IMG/VR virus record: IMGVR_UViG_3300003877_000002
Span: 1 to 50,291 of that record
DNA length: 50,291 nucleotides
Source of the DNA: a virus
Strand: one strand, 5' to 3'
Shown: piece after piece, positions 36,067 to 45,861 of the stretch
Layout: each line of letters begins with the position of its first letter
Position numbering within the stretch: position 1 is the stretch's first letter
Notes under the pieces: generated by a model
Databases searched by the model: none
Seen by the model: only the letters and a program-made list of their open reading frames with translations
Told to the model about the DNA's origin: nothing
Program-made: the position numbers and the translations under genes

Positions 36067-36449
36067 AGTATCTACTCCTACTGCTCCCGTTATCTCTACA
36101 GGCAACGCCATACTATGCTGACTTTGCCCCTGCTGAGACACAACGGACACTGTATGCCAACTTCGGCGAATGTACACCAAAGACTTGTGTGGTTGAGTAC
36201 ATCCTTAAGCACAAGGGTAGTGTAACGCCAATGACGCCTATCCGGTTCGGGCAGTCGAAACTGGTAAGGGCAGATAGTATGTGCAATGGGGTATCGACGA
36301 ACCGGTACAGTTTTGATATTAAAGTGCCGCGAGGGTTGTATGCACTACAGATACGCTCGTGTAATAAAATAGGATGCAGTGATGCGGTTGCTGTTAATTT
36401 AAGCGATAACACCTGTGATAAGCAGGGTATTTATTTCGTAGGTGAATGA
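36063..36449 (+). CDS. Exported Cys-rich protein with signal peptide, 128 aa
   Basis: MKYLLLLLPLSLQATPYYA is a clear Sec signal peptide, likely cut after LQA. The mature part (about 110 residues) has a beta-sandwich look (VEYILKHKGSVTPM, LYALQIRSCN) and seven cysteines (GECTPKTCV, DSMCNG, RSCNKIGCSD, NTCDK) suited to disulphides in the periplasm. It is coupled to the hydrolase gene (ATGA). A secreted protein in a tail block could block the host receptor or act as a lysis or exclusion factor. Confidence 0.7.
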   Translation: MKYLLLLLPLSLQATPYYADFAPAETQRTLYANFGECTPKTCVVEYILKHKGSVTPMTPIRFGQSKLVRADSMCNGVSTNRYSFDIKVPRGLYALQIRSCNKIGCSDAVAVNLSDNTCDKQGIYFVGE

Positions 36450-36489
36450 GGATCTAAAGATGTCCCCAGTAGAAAAGAGTATATAAATA

Positions 36490-37212
36490 ATGGCAACTTC
36501 AGGTAGCGTAAATTATACAACCAATAGAGATGAGATCATTAAAGATGCTTATCTTTTAATTGGTGAATTGGATGAAGATAGTGATCCTTCTTCTTCTCAA
36601 TTAGCTGGTGCTAGTAGAGTCCTTAATAAGATGACTAAAGCATGGCAGGCTTATGGTCTACAGTTATGGAAAATAAAACAAGCTTCCATTACTCCTGTAG
36701 CTAGTACTTACCAGTACACAATAGGAACTAGTGGTGCAGTTTCTATGAATCGTCCTCTTCGTATTATAGAGGCTTACCGTAGAGAAACTAGTACAGTTGT
36801 AGATGTATCCCTAACTAAAATGACTAGGGAAGAGTATTTTGATTTATCTGATAAGGATACTACTGGTACACCTGTAAACTATTATTATGATCCTAAACTA
36901 ATTAATGGTGTTTTACATGTATGGCCTGCTCCTGACAGTACCTTTGCTTCTAACTATACAATAGAAATATTATACCAAGACCCACTTGAAGATTTCGATG
37001 CTTCTGCTGACGAAGCTGACTTTCCTCAAGAATGGTTAGAAGCAGTAACTTATGGATTAGCTATAAGACTTGCTCCCGGAACAGGTATTGGTATTATGGA
37101 AAGACGAGAGCTTAAAAAGGAAGCAAACGAAGCTTTAGCTCTAGCCTTATCTTTTGATGTAGAAGACGGATCTGTTTTCTTTCAGCCAGATGCTAGAGAT
37201 TCTTGGAGTTAA
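36490..37212 (+). CDS. Tail accessory / head completion protein, P22 gp4-like
   Basis: A 240-residue helical protein: begins MATSGSVNYTTNRDEIIKDA, with LIGELDEDSDPSSSQLAGAS, KMTKAWQAYGLQLWKI and the C-terminal FPQEWLEAVTYGLAIRLA. This layout is characteristic of the P22 gp4 / T7 gp11-type protein that sits under the portal and closes the packaged head. Codon use returns to the AT-rich genome norm. Confidence 0.75.
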   Translation: MATSGSVNYTTNRDEIIKDAYLLIGELDEDSDPSSSQLAGASRVLNKMTKAWQAYGLQLWKIKQASITPVASTYQYTIGTSGAVSMNRPLRIIEAYRRETSTVVDVSLTKMTREEYFDLSDKDTTGTPVNYYYDPKLINGVLHVWPAPDSTFASNYTIEILYQDPLEDFDASADEADFPQEWLEAVTYGLAIRLAPGTGIGIMERRELKKEANEALALALSFDVEDGSVFFQPDARDSWS

Positions 37213-37218
37213 TATAGA

Positions 37219-39045
37219 ATGGCAGAATCCATAAAAATCCCTGTAATGCCTTCTCTTAATATTGAGGAGTTCTCTGGAGCTTCAATTGTTACAGCATCTA
37301 CTCTATCTACTAATATTGTCTATGATAATTATCCTGCCGGTATAGTATATGCTACTCAACGTCCTTCAGTAAATACTATCGAAGATGCGTCAGAACAAGG
37401 TGTAGGTGAGAAGGGTAGAGGTATACACTATTGGGCAGCCCAAGATAAATTATATATTGTAAATGATAATAAAGTATATATAGATTCTTACTCTGGTGGT
37501 ACAAGTCTAACTATAACTACTGGTACTAATAAATGCTACTTTACTGAAGTGGGTATTTATTTAATGCTTATTGATCCAGAGAATAATCAAGGCTGGGTAA
37601 TTGCAGCAGAAGATGTTATATTAGAAATGACTGGTGCAAGCAACTGGGCAGCGGTAGCAGGTAATCCTGCTTATGATTTTACTTATTTCCCTACAAACCT
37701 TTCCTATTCTCTAGCAGAGGGAACTACAACTCTAGATGGTACAGGCTATGTATTGTCAACAAATGGTGAAATAGCTGGCTCTGATATTGAGACTCCTTTA
37801 CAATGGGATGTTGCTAATGTAATTACCTCTGAGAAAGAGCCTGATATAGGTGTCTTCATAGGTAAGGTACATGATAACATTGTAATATTAAACACTAAGA
37901 CTATTGAGTATTTCTGGGATGCTGGAAATACTACAGGAAGTCCACTAAGTCCTAGAGATGATATGAGCTTTAATATAGGTTGCTCCGATGGTAAATCTGT
38001 ATGGATAGAAAGTGATATTGTCTACTTTACAGGACTTAGTAATTCTGGTGAGATAGGTACTTATAAGATAAGCAACTTTACACCAGCTAAAATATCTAAG
38101 CCTCCCACAGACAGTTATCTAACTACTGCTAAAGTAATAGATAATATTAGTATTTTAGGTTCTGGTTTCTCTAGCGGAGGACGTACTTACTTTATATGTA
38201 CTTTATATGAAAGTGGTACTACCATTACACCTAGAGATACCCTAGTATATAATCTACGTAGCGATACATGGACTTTGTGGGAGCATAGCTACTCAGAGAT
38301 TGATCAGTTCCCTCTAGTAGCGTTTACTGTATCTACTTCTACAAGTAGCAGTGTTAGTGGTAAAGGTATTCTAAGTAATGGAGATTACATATCTATTCTA
38401 GATGACTTTAATCCACAAGATGCTACCAATGCTCTAGTTTATGTAGAAGGCTTATTAACTGCTACAGGTACGGCTGATATATCTTTTAATAATGCGACTA
38501 GCGTTATAACATCTACTACTACTGACTTAAGTAGCTTTAGTAATGGAGATCAGTTCGATGTAACTAATGCTACTGATGCAGGAAATAATACTTCCTACAT
38601 AGTATCCGGTACACCTACTACTACCTCTATTACTACGGGAACTGCACCAGCCACTACTAGAACTAACGATGCAAATGCTGTAACTCTTACTAGAGATGCA
38701 TATGTAGTAAGTGGTTACGTATCTTCTACTGGTGCTTCTGGTACTGTTATCCCCTTTACTATACGAGTAGGACACTTAGATTTTGGTACTAGGTTAAAAA
38801 AGAGAGGACACAAACTTAGGTATGTTGGAGATAAGACTAAACTTGAACAGACCTTAACTATTACATGGTCTAAAGAAGATCATGGTAGCTTTAACACTGG
38901 ACGGACTTTAAACTTAAATAACCCTAATAGTCTTATTACTAGAATTGGATCTTTCTCTTCTATTACGTTTGAAATAAATGGTGCTTTTACAGAACAGATA
39001 CGTATGGAAGGATTAGAGTTTGAAATGAGTAAGAATAATAAATAA
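37219..39045 (+). CDS. Tail stabilisation protein, P22 gp10-like
   Basis: A 608-residue all-beta protein beginning MAESIKIPVMPSLNIEEF. The repeated strands (YWAAQDKLYIVNDNKVYIDS, FIGKVHDNIVILNTKTIEYF, GRTYFICTLYESG) look like a beta-propeller, as in the gp10-type DNA-stabilisation ring of P22-like tails. It lies 6 bases after the gp4-like gene, the same order as in P22. It forms the tube between portal ring and tail needle or fibres. The C-terminus has a domain with IRVGHLDFGTRLKKRGHKL. Confidence 0.7.
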   Translation: MAESIKIPVMPSLNIEEFSGASIVTASTLSTNIVYDNYPAGIVYATQRPSVNTIEDASEQGVGEKGRGIHYWAAQDKLYIVNDNKVYIDSYSGGTSLTITTGTNKCYFTEVGIYLMLIDPENNQGWVIAAEDVILEMTGASNWAAVAGNPAYDFTYFPTNLSYSLAEGTTTLDGTGYVLSTNGEIAGSDIETPLQWDVANVITSEKEPDIGVFIGKVHDNIVILNTKTIEYFWDAGNTTGSPLSPRDDMSFNIGCSDGKSVWIESDIVYFTGLSNSGEIGTYKISNFTPAKISKPPTDSYLTTAKVIDNISILGSGFSSGGRTYFICTLYESGTTITPRDTLVYNLRSDTWTLWEHSYSEIDQFPLVAFTVSTSTSSSVSGKGILSNGDYISILDDFNPQDATNALVYVEGLLTATGTADISFNNATSVITSTTTDLSSFSNGDQFDVTNATDAGNNTSYIVSGTPTTTSITTGTAPATTRTNDANAVTLTRDAYVVSGYVSSTGASGTVIPFTIRVGHLDFGTRLKKRGHKLRYVGDKTKLEQTLTITWSKEDHGSFNTGRTLNLNNPNSLITRIGSFSSITFEINGAFTEQIRMEGLEFEMSKNNK

Positions 39046-39064
39046 CTAGAAGGAACAAAGTTCT

Positions 39065-39619
39065 ATGGCTACTAAATTATCTCCACCACCTTCTATTATA
39101 GACTTAGTTACAAATAATAAAACTGCTGATTCTATTTGGAAGAAGTGGTTTTCTCTATTACGTGACTATATTTTAGCAAAGAGATATGCTAATATCTATG
39201 CTTCAGAGAATTCTACTGAAACAGCTATAGCTGCCTCTAACACATGGTATCAGATTACAGTATTTGATACAAATGGGCCTGATAATATACTAGTAGCAGA
39301 TTATACAAATGCTCATATAGTTATAAAAAAGACTGGTGTATATTTAGTAGCTGCTTCTATTTCCTTAGATGGTACTAGTGGAGGGGGCAGATCTTATGAA
39401 GTAACTGTATTTACAAATAACGGTGCTACTGAATTAGCAAATGTTCACGGCTCTACTAGATTGTCTGGAGCAAGTAAAGAACAAATGTCTATTACTATAA
39501 TTGGTATTGCCCTTCTAAATGATGGTGATACTCTAGAGACATGGATAAAGAATTTAACTGGAACTGAAAACGCATTAGTTGAAGACATTTCTTTAACTGC
39601 TATTGATATAGGTATATAA
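39065..39619 (+). CDS. Tail-fibre-like protein with C1q-type sandwich, 184 aa
   Basis: Begins MATKLSPPPSIIDLVTNNKT. The region about 60-184 has strands TWYQITVFDTNGP, NAHIVIKKTGVYLVAASISL, YEVTVFTNNG and a closing GDTLETWIKNL, the alternation of a C1q/TNF-like trimeric head found on phage fibres. It probably makes part of the host-contact fibre with the next gene. Confidence 0.6.
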   Translation: MATKLSPPPSIIDLVTNNKTADSIWKKWFSLLRDYILAKRYANIYASENSTETAIAASNTWYQITVFDTNGPDNILVADYTNAHIVIKKTGVYLVAASISLDGTSGGGRSYEVTVFTNNGATELANVHGSTRLSGASKEQMSITIIGIALLNDGDTLETWIKNLTGTENALVEDISLTAIDIGI

Positions 39620-39624
39620 ATATT

Positions 39625-40518
39625 ATGAGTAACATAAGACAAAGAGCAATTAAAGGTAGTGACGTAACGCAAGCAGAACTTGATGCTAACTTTAAGCGGA
39701 GAGTTACTGCTAAAATTGTTAGTTATACTATAGATAAGAATGATAATGAAGACACTATTGAATTTAAAGGTACTGATTTAATAGCTACCCTACCAGCAGT
39801 ATCTTCAATTACTTCTACTTCTACCGGTTCTGAGACTGGAGAGTTTATAGTAACTCTGCATAATCTTGACTCTACTGCTTTGACATATACCCCTGCTGGG
39901 GCAGATACAATTGCAGGAGTCAATGCATCAAAATTACTTGGTCAGTATAAAAGTGTTACTCTACAGACTAATGATGCTCAGGATGGATGGAATATCCTAG
40001 GCTCAGCAGAAGTAGCTGGAGTTCAGGTATTAGATTCAGACAACACGGCAACAACATGGGCAAATACATCAGCAACACAAACTATTTACACATATTCCAT
40101 ACCTGCGAATACTGGCGCTGCTGATGGAATGTTTAGGCTTACCCTTTTAGGAGAATACTTTAATAGTGTGGGCACAAATTTATTCATTGTTAGTGTTAAG
40201 CTTGGAGCTACATCAATAGTAAATAGTGTCGTGAGCATGACAAACAGTGGAACCACAAGAACAATTAAGCTTGTTGTTACTATTCCTGTTGTTTCATCGT
40301 CTGTTCAGTATGGTCAAGCGTTCCTTGATATTGCAGATCCAGCATCAACTGCCCAATGGGTAGCGGACACCGTGAGCGGGGCTTCTTATTCTGCTCGTAA
40401 TACACTAGCAGAGGATTTAAGTACGGCTCTAACTCTGTTGGTCACAATTAAACACCCAGCAGCAGACGCAAACATATCGTTTATAAAGCGTTCAGCAACA
40501 TTAGAGTATTTACCGTAA
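39625..40518 (+). CDS. Chimeric tail-fibre protein, 297 aa
   Basis: The N-terminus (MSNIRQRAIKGSDVTQAELD) looks like a conserved attachment domain, followed by beta repeats up to residue ~130. From about nucleotide 40021 the codon use changes (more GCA, ACA, GTG) and the protein becomes a compact beta domain (TIYTYSIPANTG, FRLTLLGEYF, ITIK-like strands). This is the pattern of a swapped tip domain for receptor binding. Confidence 0.6.
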   Translation: MSNIRQRAIKGSDVTQAELDANFKRRVTAKIVSYTIDKNDNEDTIEFKGTDLIATLPAVSSITSTSTGSETGEFIVTLHNLDSTALTYTPAGADTIAGVNASKLLGQYKSVTLQTNDAQDGWNILGSAEVAGVQVLDSDNTATTWANTSATQTIYTYSIPANTGAADGMFRLTLLGEYFNSVGTNLFIVSVKLGATSIVNSVVSMTNSGTTRTIKLVVTIPVVSSSVQYGQAFLDIADPASTAQWVADTVSGASYSARNTLAEDLSTALTLLVTIKHPAADANISFIKRSATLEYLP

Positions 40519-40531
40519 GGAGTAAAGTAAT

Positions 40532-41479
40532 ATGGGTAGTTTTTCTTTAAGTAGTTTAACTGATATTGCTACTAACCCATCTACTCTACTAGGGGTAGGA
40601 GGGGCTATTGCTGGCAATATGATAGCTCCGGGTATTGGAGGAGCTGTTGTTGGGGGTCTTTTAGGATCTTCAATAGGTGGTGGTATCTCTGGAGCTAATG
40701 CTGCTGAAGAAGCAGCAGCACTTAATAGGCAAGGAACACAAGCTGGTATAGACGAAAGTGCTCGCCAGTTTGATATTACACAAGAGCAGTATAAGCCTTA
40801 TAGAGAAGCTGGTGCTCGTGGGCTGAGTAAATATGAATCTCTTATGAATAAGGGATATGAAGGAAATCCACCTGAGTCTTTCTCTTATACAGGAGAAGAT
40901 TTTGCTAAAGGGCAAGATCCGGGCTATCAGTTTAGAGCAGATACTCAAACTACTGCCCTAGATAGAATGATGGCTAAGCGAGGACAAAGAGGTGGAGGAG
41001 CTCGTTATAGAGGTCTCATGGAACTGTCTGGTAAATTAGCTTCTCAGGAATTTGGGGCTGCTCGTGGAAGAGCTTTTCAAGACTACTCTACTAGAGTTTC
41101 TAGAGAACAAGAACAGTATCAACGTAATTATTTAACTCCTCTATCTAACTATGCTTCTTTAGCAGGTATCGGGGGTTCCGCTACACAACAGCTAGGAGGA
41201 CTACGATCTAACTACGCTACTAATGTATCTAATGCCTATGGACAAATGGGGGCTACTGATGCTGCTGGAGTACTTGGACAACAATCTGCTATGCAAGGTA
41301 TGTTTAATAACTTTGCAGGTATAGCTGGTATGGCATACAGTGGAGGTATGTTTGGTGGTGCTCCTGCTGCTGGAGCCACTAATGTTTATGGGGGTGGAGG
41401 TATGCCTAATGTGGGAAGTAATTATCAAAATAATCCTTTAACTTCACCTATGAGATTTGGTTCAGGGGTATATCAATGA
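40532..41479 (+). CDS. DNA ejection protein, P22 gp7-like
   Basis: A 315-residue protein with a Gly-rich hydrophobic start (GVGGAIAGNMIAPGIGGAVVGG), then the conserved segment QTTALDRMMAKRGQRGGGAR and LMELSGKLASQEFGAARGRA, which I recognise from DNA-transfer proteins of podoviruses and prophages. The C-terminus is Gly/Ala/Asn-rich. Such proteins leave the head and form the channel through the cell envelope. Confidence 0.8.
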   Translation: MGSFSLSSLTDIATNPSTLLGVGGAIAGNMIAPGIGGAVVGGLLGSSIGGGISGANAAEEAAALNRQGTQAGIDESARQFDITQEQYKPYREAGARGLSKYESLMNKGYEGNPPESFSYTGEDFAKGQDPGYQFRADTQTTALDRMMAKRGQRGGGARYRGLMELSGKLASQEFGAARGRAFQDYSTRVSREQEQYQRNYLTPLSNYASLAGIGGSATQQLGGLRSNYATNVSNAYGQMGATDAAGVLGQQSAMQGMFNNFAGIAGMAYSGGMFGGAPAAGATNVYGGGGMPNVGSNYQNNPLTSPMRFGSGVYQ

Positions 41480-42645
41480 GTATATTAGATCAAATAGCTA
41501 ATCCAAAACAATCTAATGTAGTAGGTTCTTTTCAAAAAGGAATGGCTTTCGGAGAAGATGTTAAATCTAAACGTCTATCTCAGGAAGAGTCACGCCTACG
41601 TATTGCTGAATCTAGGTCTAAAGCAGAAGAAAGATCTCTAAATAAGAAATTGCGTGCACTTACTCGTACTGCTAAAGAGCAGGCACAAGAAAGAGTAATT
41701 GAAAATACAGACCTCATGGACGAACAAACTACTGCACAACTAGAACAAGAGAAGTCTAAGGCTGAAGAAGGACGCTACGTGTCTGATGTTAATACAGTTG
41801 CCATGAAGTTAGGTGGTGTTAATGCTAACTTAGATGAGAAAAGCCCTACATACTCACAAGATAAGAAGCGAGTAGAGCAGCAGAAAGCTGATGTAGTCAG
41901 AGACTTGTTTGAAGAGACTCCTAAACTAGCTGAGAGAATGTTCCCCGGTAAATCTAAGGAGTGGGTAGTCCAGAACTTTGGTCAGGTTATGACTGGGGCT
42001 GTTAATACAATTAAACAGATTCAAGCTATACAGCTACAACAGACTAAAAATGAAGGTGGTGTTAATGCAGCTAAAGCTGCTGCTGGTGCTGTACCTGTAC
42101 AATATGGAGAAGCAACTCCTAATGAACAAGTAGCTGCTAGAAACATTATTGCTGGAGATCCTTTCTTCAGTACTTCTTTTGGAGATCTTACTGAGGCAGC
42201 AGCGTCAAATGATCTTAATGGTATTGCTCAAAGGTTTGCACAAAATAAAAAGAATTTAGCTACTGATATACAAAATAAGTGGAAAGCGTATAGCGCAGAT
42301 AGGAATCCTAATAAGGGCCCTTTCCGAGCACCTACTGGTGATGATATAGAAAGACAGGCTATGTTTGATACTAAAGCCTTCTTCTTTAAACCATCTTCTA
42401 CTTATGCTGGAATGGGTAAAGATGTAGTTAAGTCTATGTCTTTAACAGAAGCTTATAATTTATACCAAGAGACTTCTCCAGACATTTATGAATATTTGGA
42501 TACTACGCAGCGTAAAAAATTCCGTGCCTTAGATATACAAGGCAGAGAAAACATAGTATATAGAAAGTATATAGAGCATCGTAGACAAGAGCTACTTAAT
42601 GCACAAGAAGCCGCAGCAGAATCTACTAACATATTCGGACGCTAA
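41476..42645 (+). CDS. Internal virion / ejection protein, 389 aa
   Basis: Helical, charged protein starting MSILDQIANPKQSNVVGSFQ, with a long coiled-coil N-terminal half (residues 30-100, Glu/Arg/Lys-rich) and a Gln-rich middle. Its ATG overlaps the end of the gp7-like gene (ATGA). In the same position podoviruses encode a second ejection protein (gp20-like role). No diagnostic motif. Confidence 0.65.
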   Translation: MSILDQIANPKQSNVVGSFQKGMAFGEDVKSKRLSQEESRLRIAESRSKAEERSLNKKLRALTRTAKEQAQERVIENTDLMDEQTTAQLEQEKSKAEEGRYVSDVNTVAMKLGGVNANLDEKSPTYSQDKKRVEQQKADVVRDLFEETPKLAERMFPGKSKEWVVQNFGQVMTGAVNTIKQIQAIQLQQTKNEGGVNAAKAAAGAVPVQYGEATPNEQVAARNIIAGDPFFSTSFGDLTEAAASNDLNGIAQRFAQNKKNLATDIQNKWKAYSADRNPNKGPFRAPTGDDIERQAMFDTKAFFFKPSSTYAGMGKDVVKSMSLTEAYNLYQETSPDIYEYLDTTQRKKFRALDIQGRENIVYRKYIEHRRQELLNAQEAAAESTNIFGR

Positions 42646-42647
42646 TT

Positions 42648-45600
42648 ATGGCACAATACGGATCTTGGTCTCTTAACGAAGTACTCGGTAGAGATAAGGA
42701 AAATAGAGAAGCCAAAGAAGCTTATGATAATAAGCCTACTTACTCCGATCCTATGGCAATGTTTGAAGGTACTGATACCGACGACTTTCCTATGGAAGGA
42801 TTTTGGGATGCAAAGAAAGAAGCTACCCCAGAAGAAGGAGAACCTGCTAAGGAAGTTCAGAAAGAGTATAAAGACTATGTTCCTACAGAGGAAGATAGGC
42901 TCCTGCGTAAAGAATCTGAAGAGTCTGGTATACCTTACACTATTGATGAAGAACCTCGTCCAGATAAAGAAGCTCCTTCTACAGCTAGACAGTTTGCTTT
43001 TGGCGAAGCTGAAGCTGCTATGCAGAGCGGAGAGGCTCTAACTTCTGGCCCTATTAGGTCTATGAAGAATTACTTCATTGCTAATGAACCTTACTTAGCT
43101 GCTGCTTATGGTGCTAAGAAGACTGGTAAAGATGATAGAGAAAGTGACTATTCCTTCTGGTCAGATGTAAAGGACTTCTACTTAGGCGGAGCTAAGTTTT
43201 TAGGGGCACAGGTAATAGGCCTACTTCAGACTGAAGAACAGAGTAAAGCCATGTCACGCCAAATGGTAGTTGATCTATATGGTGAACGCTGGTTAGATAT
43301 GACTCCTGATGAACGTAGAGAAGAACTAGATGCAAATGCTAAGACTTCTTTAGAAAAACAATTTCCAGATGTGTATGGTACTGAATACGCACACACTGTA
43401 GCTGCTGGCGCGGGTAATATATATAAGAGCTTACAAGATCCTACTACTGCTTTAGGTACTGCTGCGCAAGCAGGCTACAAAGGAGTTATGGCTGCCTCTG
43501 GAGCTTTTGGTCTACTTGAATCTAGTACTAGACAACTCTCTAGGGAAGGTACTGTAGATCCTGTAGATACAGCAGTAGAGACTACTGTAGCGGCTCTAGC
43601 TGGCCCAATCTTTATGTATGCTGGTAGAGGTATAGGGGCAGTCGGTGGTAAGATTCTAAATACTACTAATGCTAAACTTATTGCTCGTAATGCAAATAAA
43701 ATCATAGATAAGTATGAAGACTCTTTCAATAGAGGTATCGCACAAGGTACTTCTGAGATTATGTCTCGTAAGGCAGCTATGTATGCTGCTGGTGATATAC
43801 AACCTTCTGTTTTGGCTACTATGTACGAACAGACAGGCAGAGTATATAAACAACCTAAAAACGCTAAAGCGGCTAAGAAACTCTTCTCTCCTGAAGAAAC
43901 TAGTTCTATGTGGAGAACCTATACTGATAATATAGTAGGTGCATGGGATCATGTCGCTACGCCAGTTAGTTACCAGATTAATAAGATTAGTCCCAAGATA
44001 GGTCTAGCTCTTCGTGAACATGATGCTAAGGTACATTTTCGCACACTTACATACCAAGCTCGTATAGCTCCTTGGAAAGATCAGTTTAAAACATTAACTA
44101 AATCTGAACAAAGAGATTTAGCTAATATGTTAAATGATAACTCAGAAGAAGGCCTTAAAGATGCCTTCAAGTTTATGTGGGCCAAAGCTGAAGAAAATCC
44201 TGACAAATTCAAAACCTTTGCTATTGAATATAGCAATATTCGTAAGCTATTAAAAGAGGCTTATGATGACCACCAAGCAGTAGGATATAAATTTAAACCT
44301 ATTGACTATTACTTCCCTTCTCAATTAAAGAATCCTAAGATTCTAAATGGTGTAGAAATAGGTGTTCTTGATGCTAAACTCAAAAACGCTGCTGCAAAAA
44401 AAGGCAGTCCTCTCACAGAAAAAGAAGCTAATAAAATACTACAGCGTACTATTCTAAGTACTCCTAAGAAAAGATCTAAAGGTAAAGTCTCAGGACACCT
44501 TAAGGCTCGTACTCGCTCTGGAGAAATGAGAGACTTTCTTAAGCCTCATTATATGGATCCAGCAGAAGCTCTAGATTCTTATTTCAAGAACTCTGCTTAT
44601 ACTATTGAACGTGGTGCCTTCTTTAGGGGCTTTGGTTATAAAGGTAAGATGGACAGAGAAGTAGAAGATATGCCACAGCGTATCAATGGGCTACTGCACT
44701 CACAACGTAGTAAGATGACTGTGACAGATAGAAATAAAATTGATTCTATGTTACATGCTAGATTTACTTCTGGTGAAAAATCTGCTAATAGAAATTTACA
44801 GCGTCTAAAGGATCTAGGTTATATCAATACTCTTACTGATGTTTTATCTGCTGTTACTCAGTTTGGTGATCAAGCTTTCGGACTATATAAGAATGGAGTC
44901 ATTACCCACACTAAAGCGGTATATGACACTCTATTTAAACAGGGAGTTGTTCGAGAAGACATTGGCCTAAACGACATCATGCAAGAGATGATGAGTGATC
45001 CGGGTAAAATATCAAAGAGCCTAGATCATTTTCTAACATGGTCTCAGTTTAAAAGGATTGATAGGTTTGGTAAGAATGTAATACTGAATGGCTCTCTTAG
45101 GAAAGCTCGTGCTATGGTATCTACTCCTACTGGTCGTAGACAATTTATGGCTAAGTATGGTAAGTACTTCGAGGAAGAAACTCCTCAGCTTATGAGAGAT
45201 TTGAATGGTTGGGAGAAGGGGGCTGATATGCCTGCTAATGTGAGGCTATTCCTATGGAATGAACTAGCTGACGTACAGCCAATCTCTTTGTCTGAACTAC
45301 CTCCATTTTATTTAGAGCATCCTGATGCTAGGATTCTCTATGCCCTTAAGACATTTACTATTAAACAAATAGCCTTTATGCGTAAAGAGATTGTAGATCA
45401 ATATAAGGCTGGTAACTCTAAACAAGCTACAGAGAACTTAGCTAGATTCTCTACTTTCTGGGTACTTTCTGGATTAGGTGTAGATAAGTATAAGTCTATG
45501 ATGAGTGGCGACCCCTTTACCGTAGAAGATAGTGCTCTAGAAAGTATACTTAAACTAATACCTTTCGGCAGTCGTTATACCGCAGAAGCTATAATTAAAG

Positions 45601-45860
45601 ATGGTGGATGGGAAACTATGCTCGCTTTCTTCTTACCTGCTGCACCTCCGGGAGGAGGAGTATATGAAGCAATAGTAAATCAGGATATTAGTAAGGCTCT
45701 AGTAGACGTACCTATTGTAGGTAAGACTCTAGACAAACGTAGAAGAAATAAAGAAAGACAAGCTAAAGCAATGAAGACTCCGGGGTATGTAGATCCTCGT
45801 AGACCAAGCATGTTTAGGACTGGTAATATTAATTTAAAAGCAGGGTATCAGGAAGACTAG
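42648..45860 (+). CDS. Large internal virion / DNA ejection protein, 1070 aa
   Basis: The longest gene. Begins MAQYGSWSLNEVLGRDKENR with an acidic, disordered N-terminus (about 1-110). Next come helical domains with two hydrophobic segments near residues 270-340 (GVMAASGAFGLLES, VAALAGPIFMYAGRGIGAVG), a basic C-terminal region and a proline-rich end. The layout, size and place as third ejection gene match the P22 gp16 / T7 gp16 role of membrane-crossing injection. I see no lysozyme or transglycosylase motif. Confidence 0.7.
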   Translation: MAQYGSWSLNEVLGRDKENREAKEAYDNKPTYSDPMAMFEGTDTDDFPMEGFWDAKKEATPEEGEPAKEVQKEYKDYVPTEEDRLLRKESEESGIPYTIDEEPRPDKEAPSTARQFAFGEAEAAMQSGEALTSGPIRSMKNYFIANEPYLAAAYGAKKTGKDDRESDYSFWSDVKDFYLGGAKFLGAQVIGLLQTEEQSKAMSRQMVVDLYGERWLDMTPDERREELDANAKTSLEKQFPDVYGTEYAHTVAAGAGNIYKSLQDPTTALGTAAQAGYKGVMAASGAFGLLESSTRQLSREGTVDPVDTAVETTVAALAGPIFMYAGRGIGAVGGKILNTTNAKLIARNANKIIDKYEDSFNRGIAQGTSEIMSRKAAMYAAGDIQPSVLATMYEQTGRVYKQPKNAKAAKKLFSPEETSSMWRTYTDNIVGAWDHVATPVSYQINKISPKIGLALREHDAKVHFRTLTYQARIAPWKDQFKTLTKSEQRDLANMLNDNSEEGLKDAFKFMWAKAEENPDKFKTFAIEYSNIRKLLKEAYDDHQAVGYKFKPIDYYFPSQLKNPKILNGVEIGVLDAKLKNAAAKKGSPLTEKEANKILQRTILSTPKKRSKGKVSGHLKARTRSGEMRDFLKPHYMDPAEALDSYFKNSAYTIERGAFFRGFGYKGKMDREVEDMPQRINGLLHSQRSKMTVTDRNKIDSMLHARFTSGEKSANRNLQRLKDLGYINTLTDVLSAVTQFGDQAFGLYKNGVITHTKAVYDTLFKQGVVREDIGLNDIMQEMMSDPGKISKSLDHFLTWSQFKRIDRFGKNVILNGSLRKARAMVSTPTGRRQFMAKYGKYFEEETPQLMRDLNGWEKGADMPANVRLFLWNELADVQPISLSELPPFYLEHPDARILYALKTFTIKQIAFMRKEIVDQYKAGNSKQATENLARFSTFWVLSGLGVDKYKSMMSGDPFTVEDSALESILKLIPFGSRYTAEAIIKDGGWETMLAFFLPAAPPGGGVYEAIVNQDISKALVDVPIVGKTLDKRRRNKERQAKAMKTPGYVDPRRPSMFRTGNINLKAGYQED

Positions 45861-45861
45861 T

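Noticed and set aside
42648-45860. Lysozyme or transglycosylase domain in the 1070-aa virion protein
   Set aside because: No Glu-centred lysozyme or SLT motif could be seen; only the ejection-protein layout is supported.
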